Source of the DNA: a virus
DNA length: 44,796 bases
Strand: one strand, 5' to 3'
Virus record (IMG/VR): IMGVR_UViG_3300035670_000404
Location: 1-44,796 of that record
The notes under the pieces are model-generated. The model did not search any database and was not told where the DNA came from. It saw nothing but the letters and a program-made list of their open reading frames with translations. Shown one piece after another: positions 1 through 7,060 of the stretch; positions within the stretch are counted from its first letter, which is position 1, and the number at the start of each line of letters is the position of its first letter. The position numbers and the translations under genes are program-made.

Positions 1-74
1 GCCTTGTGGACCGCAAAAAGGTAGTACCTAGGCCAAAATGGCACGCCATAACGACATAGCGAAACGCAACACTG

Positions 75-287
75 TCAGAATGGCGCGCACGTTGTGTCTA
101 TATGCGTATTTGCGCAATAGCGCTTGGCTTTTTCCGCTGCCAGTTTTTTCTCCAGTTGTTCCAGTCTGTCCGCTGCCATGAGTATCGTTGCTATCGAAAG
201 CCCTTCTTCATCTATCAGCGAGCTCGCGATAGCGCGAAGGGCAGAGACGATCGTAGCTGTTGGTACGCTGTCTGGATGAGTGTCCAT
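75..287 (-). CDS. Small hypothetical protein, 70 aa
   Basis: A short acidic protein that I do not recognise. It is mostly predicted helix, with a Leu/Glu/Lys-rich second half (around residues 38-58, including LEQLEKKLAAEKAK) that could form a short coiled coil. The ATG at 287 has a GGAG eight bases upstream. It lies three bases downstream of the 77-aa gene and is the last gene before the left edge of the window. No function is inferred. Confidence 0.55.
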   Translation of the reverse strand: MDTHPDSVPTATIVSALRAIASSLIDEEGLSIATILMAADRLEQLEKKLAAEKAKRYCANTHIDTTCAPF

Positions 288-290
288 CTT

Positions 291-524
291 CTATTCTCCT
301 CGGTCACGTTCATCGGCCCGCAGGCCTGCCCTGCGCTTGGCATTACGTTTGTTGTCTATTCTCCTGTCTTTCTCTCTATCCTTCTTGAGTTCTGCGCCGT
401 AGAAGTCTCGAATGAATCTATCCTTTGCTTTAGCTGCTTCCCGCTCCTCACTGTGGTATGCGCCACACTTTTTGAGAGGATATCTGTTCTCTGGCCCGAA
501 GATATCGCTATCGTCGTCGTTCAC
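291..524 (-). CDS. Small charged hypothetical protein, 77 aa
   Basis: A very hydrophilic protein with an acidic N-terminus (MNDDDSD) and a strongly basic C-terminal half rich in Lys, Arg and Asp. It starts with GTG, preceded by GGATAGGATACA. No family is recognised. If the window is a circularly permuted genome, this gene and its neighbour would sit just upstream of the large terminase, where a small terminase is usual, but the sequence itself shows no HTH that would support that role. Confidence 0.5.
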   Translation of the reverse strand: MNDDDSDIFGPENRYPLKKCGAYHSEEREAAKAKDRFIRDFYGAELKKDREKDRRIDNKRNAKRRAGLRADERDRGE

Positions 525-599
525 TGTATCCTATCCTGTCCACATATGCTGCGCCAGCGCCTGGCTATGGTAGGCCATGCGCGCTGGCTGGGTGATGCG

Positions 600-1073
600 T
601 TATGGTTTGTAGATATAGCTTGAGAATCCCATGGTTTCAAGAAACCATTCGATTGCTTGCTTGAGTTGCATTGGATGCAACCTGCAGTCAACCCATTTCC
701 CAGAGTTTTCGCTATTGATAGAACGATGCTCTTTGATGTGCAATGCGGATGCATCATTGAACAAGTATTCGGAAACTGTGCAGTTGTCTGCATCTATATC
801 GTTGTCTGTGTTGTCCACATTGTGCTCACATAAGAAGACGATTGTCGGGCATCTATGGTTGCACACCAGACGCCTCAACGCTGTCCTCTGCCCATATGAC
901 ATTGGGGCGTCGTCATGTTTGAGCTCGATGAAGATAGCCAATTGCCCGTCAAACTCAAGATATCCGTCGATATCTGTTGGAGTGACCTTCCCGTTTGCCT
1001 TGAACCGCAGGTTTGCGAAAGACTTCACTTGTTGTGCGCGTTTTCTGTTCAGGATAACTCCAGGCTGTCCCAC
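600..1073 (-). CDS. PD-(D/E)XK superfamily nuclease (VRR-NUC/resolvase-like), 157 aa
   Basis: A small single-domain protein with the catalytic layout of the PD-(D/E)XK fold: acidic residues D34 and D36, a strand ending in I-E50-L-K52 (the ExK motif), and a conserved-type QRTALRRL helix after it. Phage VRR-NUC and Holliday-junction-resolvase-like nucleases have this size and pattern, so structure-specific DNA cleavage during replication, recombination or packaging is likely. The GTG start at 1073 is chosen because GGAG lies six bases upstream. It is nine bases downstream of the ParB-methyltransferase gene and probably co-transcribed. The fold is read from motifs; the substrate is inference. 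Confidence 0.7.
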   Translation of the reverse strand: MGQPGVILNRKRAQQVKSFANLRFKANGKVTPTDIDGYLEFDGQLAIFIELKHDDAPMSYGQRTALRRLVCNHRCPTIVFLCEHNVDNTDNDIDADNCTVSEYLFNDASALHIKEHRSINSENSGKWVDCRLHPMQLKQAIEWFLETMGFSSYIYKP

Positions 1074-1082
1074 GTATAACTC

Positions 1083-2210
1083 CTATCGTACCACAGCGCA
1101 GAAGCCATAGCTCTTGAACTCTTTGATGAAAGCTTCGATATTCTCGCAATTGTCTTGCGCGCCATACAGAAAGGCTTGCCCCTGCAGAGGCGCGCCTTTT
1201 TCTCCGCTCGGTGATTCGAATCTGATTCTCCCTCTTGGGAAGCAGATGCATGAAGATACGGAAACCAAAGCGTTGAACCATTCGGTTTCGGTTGCATTAT
1301 TGACCAGAACGATGAAACTGTCAACCATGCCTGCGTTGAACTCCTCGACAAGCTTGACGCAGAACTTGCCGATGAGGTCTTTGCTGTATGGTGGATTCAT
1401 CCACACATTTCCTCGCCAGTCTTGCGCTAGACCGTTATCGTCGATTGAGAAAAATCGCTTGGCTTGCACATTCCCGTTTGCAAGAGCACTTGATGCCGGA
1501 TCCAAGTCGATAGTGCCCATGACAACACATGCAGATTCGATGTATGTGGCTGGCGTGTACCATTCGTTTTCGCCGCTGTTGTGGCATACGTGCGGCTTCT
1601 TGCCTTCGATGATGGCCTTGGCTTGTTCTGGGTTGGCTTCCACCACAGATGCTGCTTCAACGATATCTTTGCGAGATGGTGCATCGCCGGCAGCGATTGC
1701 TTTCGGCAAGTCAGGCGCCACATCGGCGAGCTTCTCCACAGCTGCGGCGAACTGGCCCGCGCGCTTGACGGTTTCTCGTGAGACGCCGTATTCGTCCGCC
1801 AGCTGTTCGGCGGTGTTCTGGTGAGGCTCACTTTGAGCCTCACCTCCTATGGTATATTGATTCTTGCCGCAGTGCGCCGCCTTCTTCGCCCTGTTGTACC
1901 TTCGCCCAACGACCAGCGCGCGATATTCCGGGTTTATGTTCCGCCGGCCCAGCTGGTTAGCGTCCATCCAGTCCATCGCGTCTTCTCGGCTTGCAAACTC
2001 CATGCTCACCGTCTTGAACGTGATGCCGTGCGCCTGGCAGATATCGTAGCGGTTGTGGCCGTCAACCAGGATATCGCCCCACAGCACGAGCGGATCCCGG
2101 CAGCCTTCGGCGATGATGTTCTTTTCGAGCTGTTCGCGCTCCTCTGGCTGCAGCGGCGGGATGATGCCCTTGAACTCAGGGTCGATGCGAATTGCTTTCT
2201 CGTTCTCCAC
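1083..2210 (-). CDS. ParB-like nuclease domain fused to phage DNA N6-adenine methyltransferase, 375 aa
   Basis: Two modules are visible. Residues 5-200 resemble a ParB/Srx domain: the DGHNR box at 50-54 is the ParB signature, and an HTH-like helix pair (AEQLADEYGVSRETVKRAG) follows near 134-152. Residues 210-375 match the phage Dam N6-adenine methyltransferase family: WYTP at 217-220, LDPAS at 236-240 and the catalytic NPPY at 272-275. It probably methylates adenine in phage DNA, for protection or to mark sites used in replication or packaging. An upstream reading frame exists, but the GTG at 2210 has a perfect AGGAGG six bases before it and is taken as the start. It follows the 71-aa zinc protein and probably shares the promoter at 2613-2641. 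Confidence 0.85.
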   Translation of the reverse strand: MENEKAIRIDPEFKGIIPPLQPEEREQLEKNIIAEGCRDPLVLWGDILVDGHNRYDICQAHGITFKTVSMEFASREDAMDWMDANQLGRRNINPEYRALVVGRRYNRAKKAAHCGKNQYTIGGEAQSEPHQNTAEQLADEYGVSRETVKRAGQFAAAVEKLADVAPDLPKAIAAGDAPSRKDIVEAASVVEANPEQAKAIIEGKKPHVCHNSGENEWYTPATYIESACVVMGTIDLDPASSALANGNVQAKRFFSIDDNGLAQDWRGNVWMNPPYSKDLIGKFCVKLVEEFNAGMVDSFIVLVNNATETEWFNALVSVSSCICFPRGRIRFESPSGEKGAPLQGQAFLYGAQDNCENIEAFIKEFKSYGFCAVVR

Positions 2211-2269
2211 AGTTTGCCTCCTGTGCTCATGTCCTTTGACTTGTCCACGCGCCCCGCGCGCATGGTTCA

Positions 2270-2485
2270 CTATACCACATATCTCCGCGCTTTGATAGTC
2301 TTGCTCCAGCAATCTTGGCAGAGGCGCCACAGGTCTTGGCGCATGTGGGTTGTTTTCAGAAGTCCACAGCCTTGGCAGTAGCAGCGCTTGGCTTCGTCGT
2401 CCTCGGCGCGGGGGAGAGAGTAAGCTCCTTCAGCGTATTGAGACGGCGTCTCAATAAGGCGAGAGAGAGAAAAAGAGGCAGCCAT
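2270..2485 (-). CDS. Small zinc-ribbon protein, 71 aa
   Basis: The C-terminal half holds two CxxC-type knuckles, CYCQGCG and CQDC, spaced as in a small zinc ribbon; the N-terminus is Ser/Leu-rich. The function is not recognised. Two starts in the same frame are possible: ATG at 2485 with AGGA seven bases upstream, chosen here, or GTG at 2527 with GAGGAG nine bases upstream, which would add 14 residues (MCVYVHGQIRKDKP). It is the first gene behind the promoter-like sequence at 2613-2641 and has a leader of about 120 bases. Confidence 0.6.
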   Translation of the reverse strand: MAASFSLSRLIETPSQYAEGAYSLPRAEDDEAKRCYCQGCGLLKTTHMRQDLWRLCQDCWSKTIKARRYVV

Positions 2486-2567
2486 TGGTTTATCCTTTCG
2501 TATCTGGCCATGCACATACACACACACTGCGTTTTACTCCTCTTTTTTGGAAATGCGCGATATTGGC

Positions 2568-2775
2568 TGGACAGATGGACAGATAGACATTAACACCTAA
2601 GAAAACTCTCTCTATATATAGTAAATTACGTGGTTTTTCAAGTTCAAGTGCCAATTCCTATCTGTCCAAAATCTGTCCCTATCTGTCCAATCTGTCCAAG
2701 AATTCCTTTTCCGCCCCCTTCTTCCAGCCTTTTCTTGGACAGATAGGGACGGATTTGGACACCTCTTGGACAGAT
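2568..2775. repeat. Iteron-like cluster of TTGGACAGAT repeats, direct and inverted
   Basis: The unit TTGGACAGAT or its complement ATCTGTCCAA recurs in this non-coding stretch. There are two tandem plus-strand copies at 2568-2588 (the second degenerate), about four minus-oriented copies at 2660-2699, and plus-oriented copies at 2735-2744, 2747-2755 (degenerate) and 2766-2775. The two inner clusters form an imperfect inverted repeat: TCTGTCCAAGAA at 2691-2702 pairs with 2732-2743, and the pairing continues outward if one 10-base unit is looped out. An AT-rich stretch (2605-2638) lies inside. The block touches the stop codon of the primase-helicase gene. A replication origin or a protein-binding array is likely; this is inference from layout. 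Confidence 0.6.
2613..2641 (-). promoter_or_regulatory. Sigma70-type promoter for the 71-aa gene and ParB-methyltransferase
   Basis: On the minus strand TTGAAA (2641-2636) is followed after 17 bases by TATATA (2618-2613). It lies in an AT-rich island and points toward the gene starting at 2485. It is embedded in the repeat cluster, so a protein bound to the repeats could control it. Only sequence match supports it. Confidence 0.5.
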
Positions 2776-2777
2776 TC

Positions 2778-5120
2778 TCACTCGCTTTTCTCGCTTGTCA
2801 GCCTGAACCCATCTACCGTTTTCCTCTTCCCCTGGATCTGGCACTCCTCGATCCGCTCTTGCTTGCGCAGCGTATCGATAACGCGCACCCAGTCCTTCTC
2901 GCCCCGCAGGAGGCGAATCAGGTCGCGCTTGGTCGCGCTGCCGCCATGTTCCTTCATGTGGCGAATGACCTTCAGCTGCGACTTGCCGAACGGCGTATCG
3001 GCGAGGTGGCCATGTATGTGGTAGAGCATACGGGCGTTGACGGCCTCCACGAACGCAATGGCCCAGGAGGCCGCAGGCGCGTCGATAGAGAGCGCCTGGG
3101 CGTTTGGACGGGCGACGCTCGCCGCGTACAACAGAGAGGCTTTCTGCGCTGTCTGCGCGGCCCTAGAGAGCACGGCGCTGTCCACCTCGTGGCAGTCCTT
3201 ATCGCCGAGCTTTGTGGTGCATGTGCTTCTGAACGCAGCCAGCATCTCGCGCGCCTGGGCGCTCGGTTCGATAACCAGCGGATGTGGAAAGACGCTCTGC
3301 ACGTTGCCTTCAGGCGACCATTCGTACCAAGAGCGCGCGTGGGCGAGCACGTTGTCCGGGATGGGCCGCATAGAGCGAGCCTCCTGCTCGCGGCGGATGT
3401 TGGGTATGGGGAGGATGGTGCAGCGCGAGAGCAGCCCGTCTTGCACCTGCGAGCTTGTGATGCTTTCGAGGAAGGCTTTGGGCGTAGCGCTGGCGTGCAT
3501 AACCAAGTGTGGTTGATGGATGATGGCCGCTTCCTCGATGTCGTCTCGCTTGGCCCGCGCGCGCACGCGGCATGGCACAGGCACATGTGGGGATGTATAG
3601 AACGTGCGCAGCTTCTTCGAAAGCGCTTCCCACCTGCCGTTGCCTTGTCCATCCTCGCGGCTCATGTTGCGCATGACGACGTCGAATTCGTCCGGTTGCC
3701 ACAGTGCGCATGGGTGAGAGTAGAGAAAGTCTTCCATACCTTCGGCCGTCTGGATATCTTCGGCGTAGCAGCCCATGGCGCCGAGCTCATGCATGAGCAG
3801 CATATTGGCTTCGCGCGGGGCGTTCTTTCCGATGCCGCTGCGGCCGATGCTGATAAAGTAGAAGTTGCTCCGGCAGTCTCCTGGGTTGGTTATCTTGCGG
3901 CCGGTGAGCCACGAGAGCATGGCGAGCGCGCCGCCGAACGTGGCGACAGGGCAGGGCGACGCGGCGCGCGACGTCACCCATTGCATGTAGTCTGTGACGA
4001 AGCCAGGCACGTCGAAGAGCGCTTCAGGGAAGTCTCCCGGGTCGGCCTGGTCGGTAGGATCGGCGCTTTCGGCGTCCTCGACAACGATGACCGACTGTTC
4101 GGCCTTCGGTATATTGCTCGACAGGGTGCCGCCGCTGGCCAGCATGTCTTCCATGTTGCTGACCGATGCCTTGGCCTTGTTGATAGTGCGCGCCAGATAG
4201 TCTGGGCGGTTAGCCTTGCCGCTGTTGGCGGAATATATCGAGCGGTTGACGGCGATGAGAGAAGCTATCTCGTCGTCCGTCCACGCGCACCGGCTCTGCG
4301 TGAGCAGCGCAAGCGTGGCGATAGCCATGTCGTATGCGCTCTGGCTTGTGTCGACCATATCCGTTCGCTCATGCTTCCATGTATCGGCGAACCTTGGCGA
4401 GTATTCGATGGCGGCCGCGAGCTTCTCGGCGTTCACCGGAGCCAGGCTGTACCTGGCCGCTACCTTCGCCTCTTCTGCGGTGTCGTACATGTATTCTTCG
4501 AAGTCGCTTTGCAGATACCGGAAGCTGTTCATCTCGATAAGGGCCACTTGCGGTGTGTTGTCTGGGTTCTTATAGTTTATGGTGCCTGGCACGCGCAGCA
4601 CGCGGGCTAGGTCGCCGCAGTTTTCCATGTGGTATCCGTCTTCGCGCATCTTGGCGCAGAGCAGTCCATGCCAGCCCTTGGCCATGGCGGCTGCCTGGGC
4701 GCGCTCTTCGGCGCACTCGAAAAGCCACGGCTCTTTGAGTATCCAGTAAGCATGGAGCCCGTGGCCGCTGTCCACGATGGCGCTTGGTAGGAGTGGCATA
4801 GACGAGCGCAGGATCTGGAGCGCGCGCTCTTTGGTTGGCAGATTCTTGGTGTTGCGCACGTCATCGAGACAGTCCACATCAGCCCATAGGGCGCCGATGG
4901 CGAGGGCGTCGCTTGCCTTGCCGCGGGTGGAGATATCGGCCGGCATGAGGGCGAGCCCGAAGTAAGCGTTTGAGCGGATGCTGATAGTCTTGGCGTATGT
5001 GGCAGCGTCGGCGATAGAGCTGAACTTTCTGTCCTTCATGCCTTTCTTGTTCTGCGCGCAGATAACGATATTTCTGTGTTCGTTGACTGCGTCTCCGAAT
5101 ATAGCTTCTAGCAGGTTCAT
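2778..5120 (-). CDS. Primase-helicase: AEP-type primase plus DUF3987 ATPase domain, 780 aa
   Basis: The N-terminal ~330 residues look like an archaeo-eukaryotic-type (RepB/prim-pol) primase: ADVD at 80-83 (metal-binding DxD), SGHGLHAYW at 118-126 (the sxH motif) and DLARVLRVPGTINYK at 170-184. From about 365 the protein matches DUF3987-type phage/plasmid helicase domains, with a Walker A-like GRSGIGKN at 426-433 and an acidic Walker B-like QPDEFD at 475-480. It should lay primers and unwind DNA at the phage origin. ATG at 5120 has AGGAG five bases upstream and overlaps the 66-aa gene by four bases. Its stop abuts the TTGGACAGAT repeat cluster, which fits an origin beside the initiator gene. 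Confidence 0.8.
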   Translation of the reverse strand: MNLLEAIFGDAVNEHRNIVICAQNKKGMKDRKFSSIADAATYAKTISIRSNAYFGLALMPADISTRGKASDALAIGALWADVDCLDDVRNTKNLPTKERALQILRSSMPLLPSAIVDSGHGLHAYWILKEPWLFECAEERAQAAAMAKGWHGLLCAKMREDGYHMENCGDLARVLRVPGTINYKNPDNTPQVALIEMNSFRYLQSDFEEYMYDTAEEAKVAARYSLAPVNAEKLAAAIEYSPRFADTWKHERTDMVDTSQSAYDMAIATLALLTQSRCAWTDDEIASLIAVNRSIYSANSGKANRPDYLARTINKAKASVSNMEDMLASGGTLSSNIPKAEQSVIVVEDAESADPTDQADPGDFPEALFDVPGFVTDYMQWVTSRAASPCPVATFGGALAMLSWLTGRKITNPGDCRSNFYFISIGRSGIGKNAPREANMLLMHELGAMGCYAEDIQTAEGMEDFLYSHPCALWQPDEFDVVMRNMSREDGQGNGRWEALSKKLRTFYTSPHVPVPCRVRARAKRDDIEEAAIIHQPHLVMHASATPKAFLESITSSQVQDGLLSRCTILPIPNIRREQEARSMRPIPDNVLAHARSWYEWSPEGNVQSVFPHPLVIEPSAQAREMLAAFRSTCTTKLGDKDCHEVDSAVLSRAAQTAQKASLLYAASVARPNAQALSIDAPAASWAIAFVEAVNARMLYHIHGHLADTPFGKSQLKVIRHMKEHGGSATKRDLIRLLRGEKDWVRVIDTLRKQERIEECQIQGKRKTVDGFRLTSEKSE

Positions 5121-5317
5121 GTGGTCTCCTTCAGCTTGTCTATGGTTTTCTTGACTGTTCCAGACTCCTCCACCACTCTATTCAAGAGATACACGATGCG
5201 TTCTGCGTTCTTTTCGTTGACTGTGTTTCCCGGCATCAGGTTTAGAATGCAGGCTTGGCCTAACGAGATGGTGCGTGCGAAGCCTTGTCCGTCTCTTTCG
5301 ATATGGAATCTATGCAC
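5117..5317 (-). CDS. Small hypothetical protein, 66 aa
   Basis: Unrecognised small protein; the C-terminal half is helical and charged (VVEESGTVKKTIDKLKE). It starts at GTG, with GGAG six bases upstream, and overlaps the stop of the preceding 69-aa gene. Its own stop overlaps the ATG of the primase-helicase, so it is translationally coupled to replication genes. Confidence 0.6.
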   Translation of the reverse strand: MHRFHIERDGQGFARTISLGQACILNLMPGNTVNEKNAERIVYLLNRVVEESGTVKKTIDKLKETT

Positions 5318-5519
5318 CGCTTTTCTCCTTCATGAGCGCAAGGGCGATATCTTCGATGGCATGGGCGAGGCAATAAAGCGCGTATTCTGTTTTTTGTGCG
5401 CCTTCTGGACACTTGATTCTTCCGTCCAGCGCATCGCTCGCGATGCGGCAGTTCATGGTTGCTCTGTATAGTTCAGGATATTCTGCGAGTTTGCTTCTGG
5501 GTTCTTTGTCTTTCATCAT
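5310..5519 (-). CDS. Small hypothetical protein, 69 aa
   Basis: Unrecognised, mainly helical, soluble protein. Two ATG codons in a row open it, preceded by GGAGGAG. It overlaps the 95-aa zinc protein upstream by four bases and the 66-aa gene downstream by eight, so it sits in a continuous chain of coupled genes ahead of the primase-helicase. Confidence 0.6.
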   Translation of the reverse strand: MMKDKEPRSKLAEYPELYRATMNCRIASDALDGRIKCPEGAQKTEYALYCLAHAIEDIALALMKEKSGA

Positions 5520-5803
5520 TCTCCTCCTTCCATGAGTTCGTTGAAGATACGTTCGGCGTATATCATTCCATCTTCGCTAGGCGTTTGCAGTTCATCGAGC
5601 AGGTCGAGGATGACGGCGAGCAGCTTCTCCTTTTTGAGCGCCGCCGGGAAGAGTATCCCGCCGCACTCGCACTTGCCAAACTGTGGGCAGAACGAACATG
5701 CGCCGAGGGTGGAGCCGATCGCCTGGCATCCTTCGCATCGGTTATGTGTGTAGACTCTTTTTCCGCAGCTTGCGCACAAACAGCGCTGCTTGCTAGGCCT
5801 CAT
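5516..5803 (-). CDS. Cys-rich zinc-binding small protein, 95 aa
   Basis: The first half contains a dense series of cysteines: CLCASCGK, CEGC, CSFC and CECGG, arranged as two probable zinc ribbons. The second half is helical (LLAVILDLLDELQ). It may be a DNA- or protein-binding accessory factor; no named family is recognised. ATG at 5803 follows GAGGAG and overlaps the stop of the D12 methylase gene. Confidence 0.65.
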   Translation of the reverse strand: MRPSKQRCLCASCGKRVYTHNRCEGCQAIGSTLGACSFCPQFGKCECGGILFPAALKKEKLLAVILDLLDELQTPSEDGMIYAERIFNELMEGGE

Positions 5804-7047
5804 GCGTTTTCTCCTCGTTCATCATCTCCGAACAGCGACGCGCTTTTCGTCTTGGGTTCTGTTTTCGCGCCTGGCACAAGGCATTGTGGCGATGCCCAGA
5901 GGCGTTCTTTGTGTTGTTGGCTTGTGCCGTCGATATTGCCCATGCCTCCGGTTAGGTGGCCTTTTTTATACCATTCGTAGACTCGCCAGCCCATGCTTTC
6001 CAGGATGTTGTGTTCGCCGTCGAATCCTGCGAGCACGATGCGGTATTCCGGGTCGTTGCCGTTTTTGATGCACCATTCGCGGACTTCTTCGGCGAGCTTG
6101 GTGCAGTCGCACATATAGAGGTCTGCGCTGCGGACGTCGAAGCTGTAGGGCGGGTCGATGAAGATGCCGGCCGGGCCATGTCCTTGGCGTACTGGCAGAG
6201 TCTTTGCGGCACCTCCTGTGGTAACTCGTTTCCAGTCGCCGTTGACGATGCGTACGTGGCGGATGCGGGCGGAGAGTAGTTGCATCCATCGAATGATGCC
6301 TGGCATGGTGTGGTCGTGGAAGGGGTTTGTGGAGAATATATCGCTTGCGGACGTATCGCTTGCGAAGGATATGCGTTGCACGCCGACTTCGCGCATCCCT
6401 GCGTGCTCGACGCCCTGGCCGTCGTTGCCGAGGTGCGGCAGGCCGCGCAAGACGCCTGTTCCGATTTGATCTTCGTTATCTGTATCATCTTCCCACTCGC
6501 ACGCCGGCATATAGACTGATACGATTTTGCTATCGTCGCGCAGCTCACGCCAGTCCGGCCCATACTCTCCGGCGATGTCCTTGATTTTGCGGATGCGCCC
6601 AGTCTTCGGGTCGGCAGTCCACGGCCCGCCAAGCCCGCCTATCTGGCAAGCGACACCATAGAGCCACCACCCGGCCATGACCGGGTCGCACCAGTCTGGA
6701 CTTCCGGCCAGAAGTGCGAGCGTATCTTCACTCACCCAGCGCTTCATGGCGATCTGCCGCGCTTGCTTGTCGGCTTCGGACACTGGCCAGCTCGCCGCGC
6801 GCGCCGTCTCGATCGGATACCACTGGATAGCGCGCCATGCGTTCACAAGCAGTCCATCCTTATCGCATACAGTCTCGCTGTAGTACGGGCGGTTGCATGT
6901 GTGCGGGCGGTTGAGCAAAACTGCCATGCCGCCACAGAATGGCTCCACATAATGGTGCACATCACCGATAAGCGACCACACCGTATCGGCAGCCTTCGTC
7001 TTCCCGCCGAACCACGGGAAAGGACACTTTTTCTCATCTTGTGCCAT
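5800..7047 (-). CDS. D12-class DNA N6-adenine methyltransferase, 415 aa
   Basis: PFPWFGGK at 9-16 and VEPFCGG at 34-40 match the SAM-binding region of D12 (Dam-type) adenine methylases, and IDPPYSF at 297-303 is the catalytic DPPY motif. It transfers a methyl group from SAM to adenine N6 in DNA. Compared with E. coli Dam (278 aa) it is longer, with an insert between the two motifs (roughly 85-245). It begins at ATG with GAGGAG six bases upstream. It is the second adenine methylase in the window, beside the ParB-linked one, and lies between the SF2 helicase and zinc protein genes. Anti-restriction is the simplest role, but this is inferred. Confidence 0.85.
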   Translation of the reverse strand: MAQDEKKCPFPWFGGKTKAADTVWSLIGDVHHYVEPFCGGMAVLLNRPHTCNRPYYSETVCDKDGLLVNAWRAIQWYPIETARAASWPVSEADKQARQIAMKRWVSEDTLALLAGSPDWCDPVMAGWWLYGVACQIGGLGGPWTADPKTGRIRKIKDIAGEYGPDWRELRDDSKIVSVYMPACEWEDDTDNEDQIGTGVLRGLPHLGNDGQGVEHAGMREVGVQRISFASDTSASDIFSTNPFHDHTMPGIIRWMQLLSARIRHVRIVNGDWKRVTTGGAAKTLPVRQGHGPAGIFIDPPYSFDVRSADLYMCDCTKLAEEVREWCIKNGNDPEYRIVLAGFDGEHNILESMGWRVYEWYKKGHLTGGMGNIDGTSQQHKERLWASPQCLVPGAKTEPKTKSASLFGDDERGENA

Positions 7048-7060
7048 GCATTTCTCCTCG

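Noticed and set aside
2568-2775. CRISPR array
   Set aside because: The repeats are about 10 bases, in both orientations, and not separated by uniform spacers.
2644-2844. A 66-codon minus-strand frame through the repeat cluster
   Set aside because: Its product consists largely of translated repeat units (GQIGQIG) and overlaps the end of the primase-helicase gene.
2766-4610. A 614-codon open frame on the plus strand opposite the primase-helicase
   Set aside because: It has Arg/Val/His-rich shadow composition, overlaps a gene with recognisable primase and ATPase motifs, and lacks a ribosome site.
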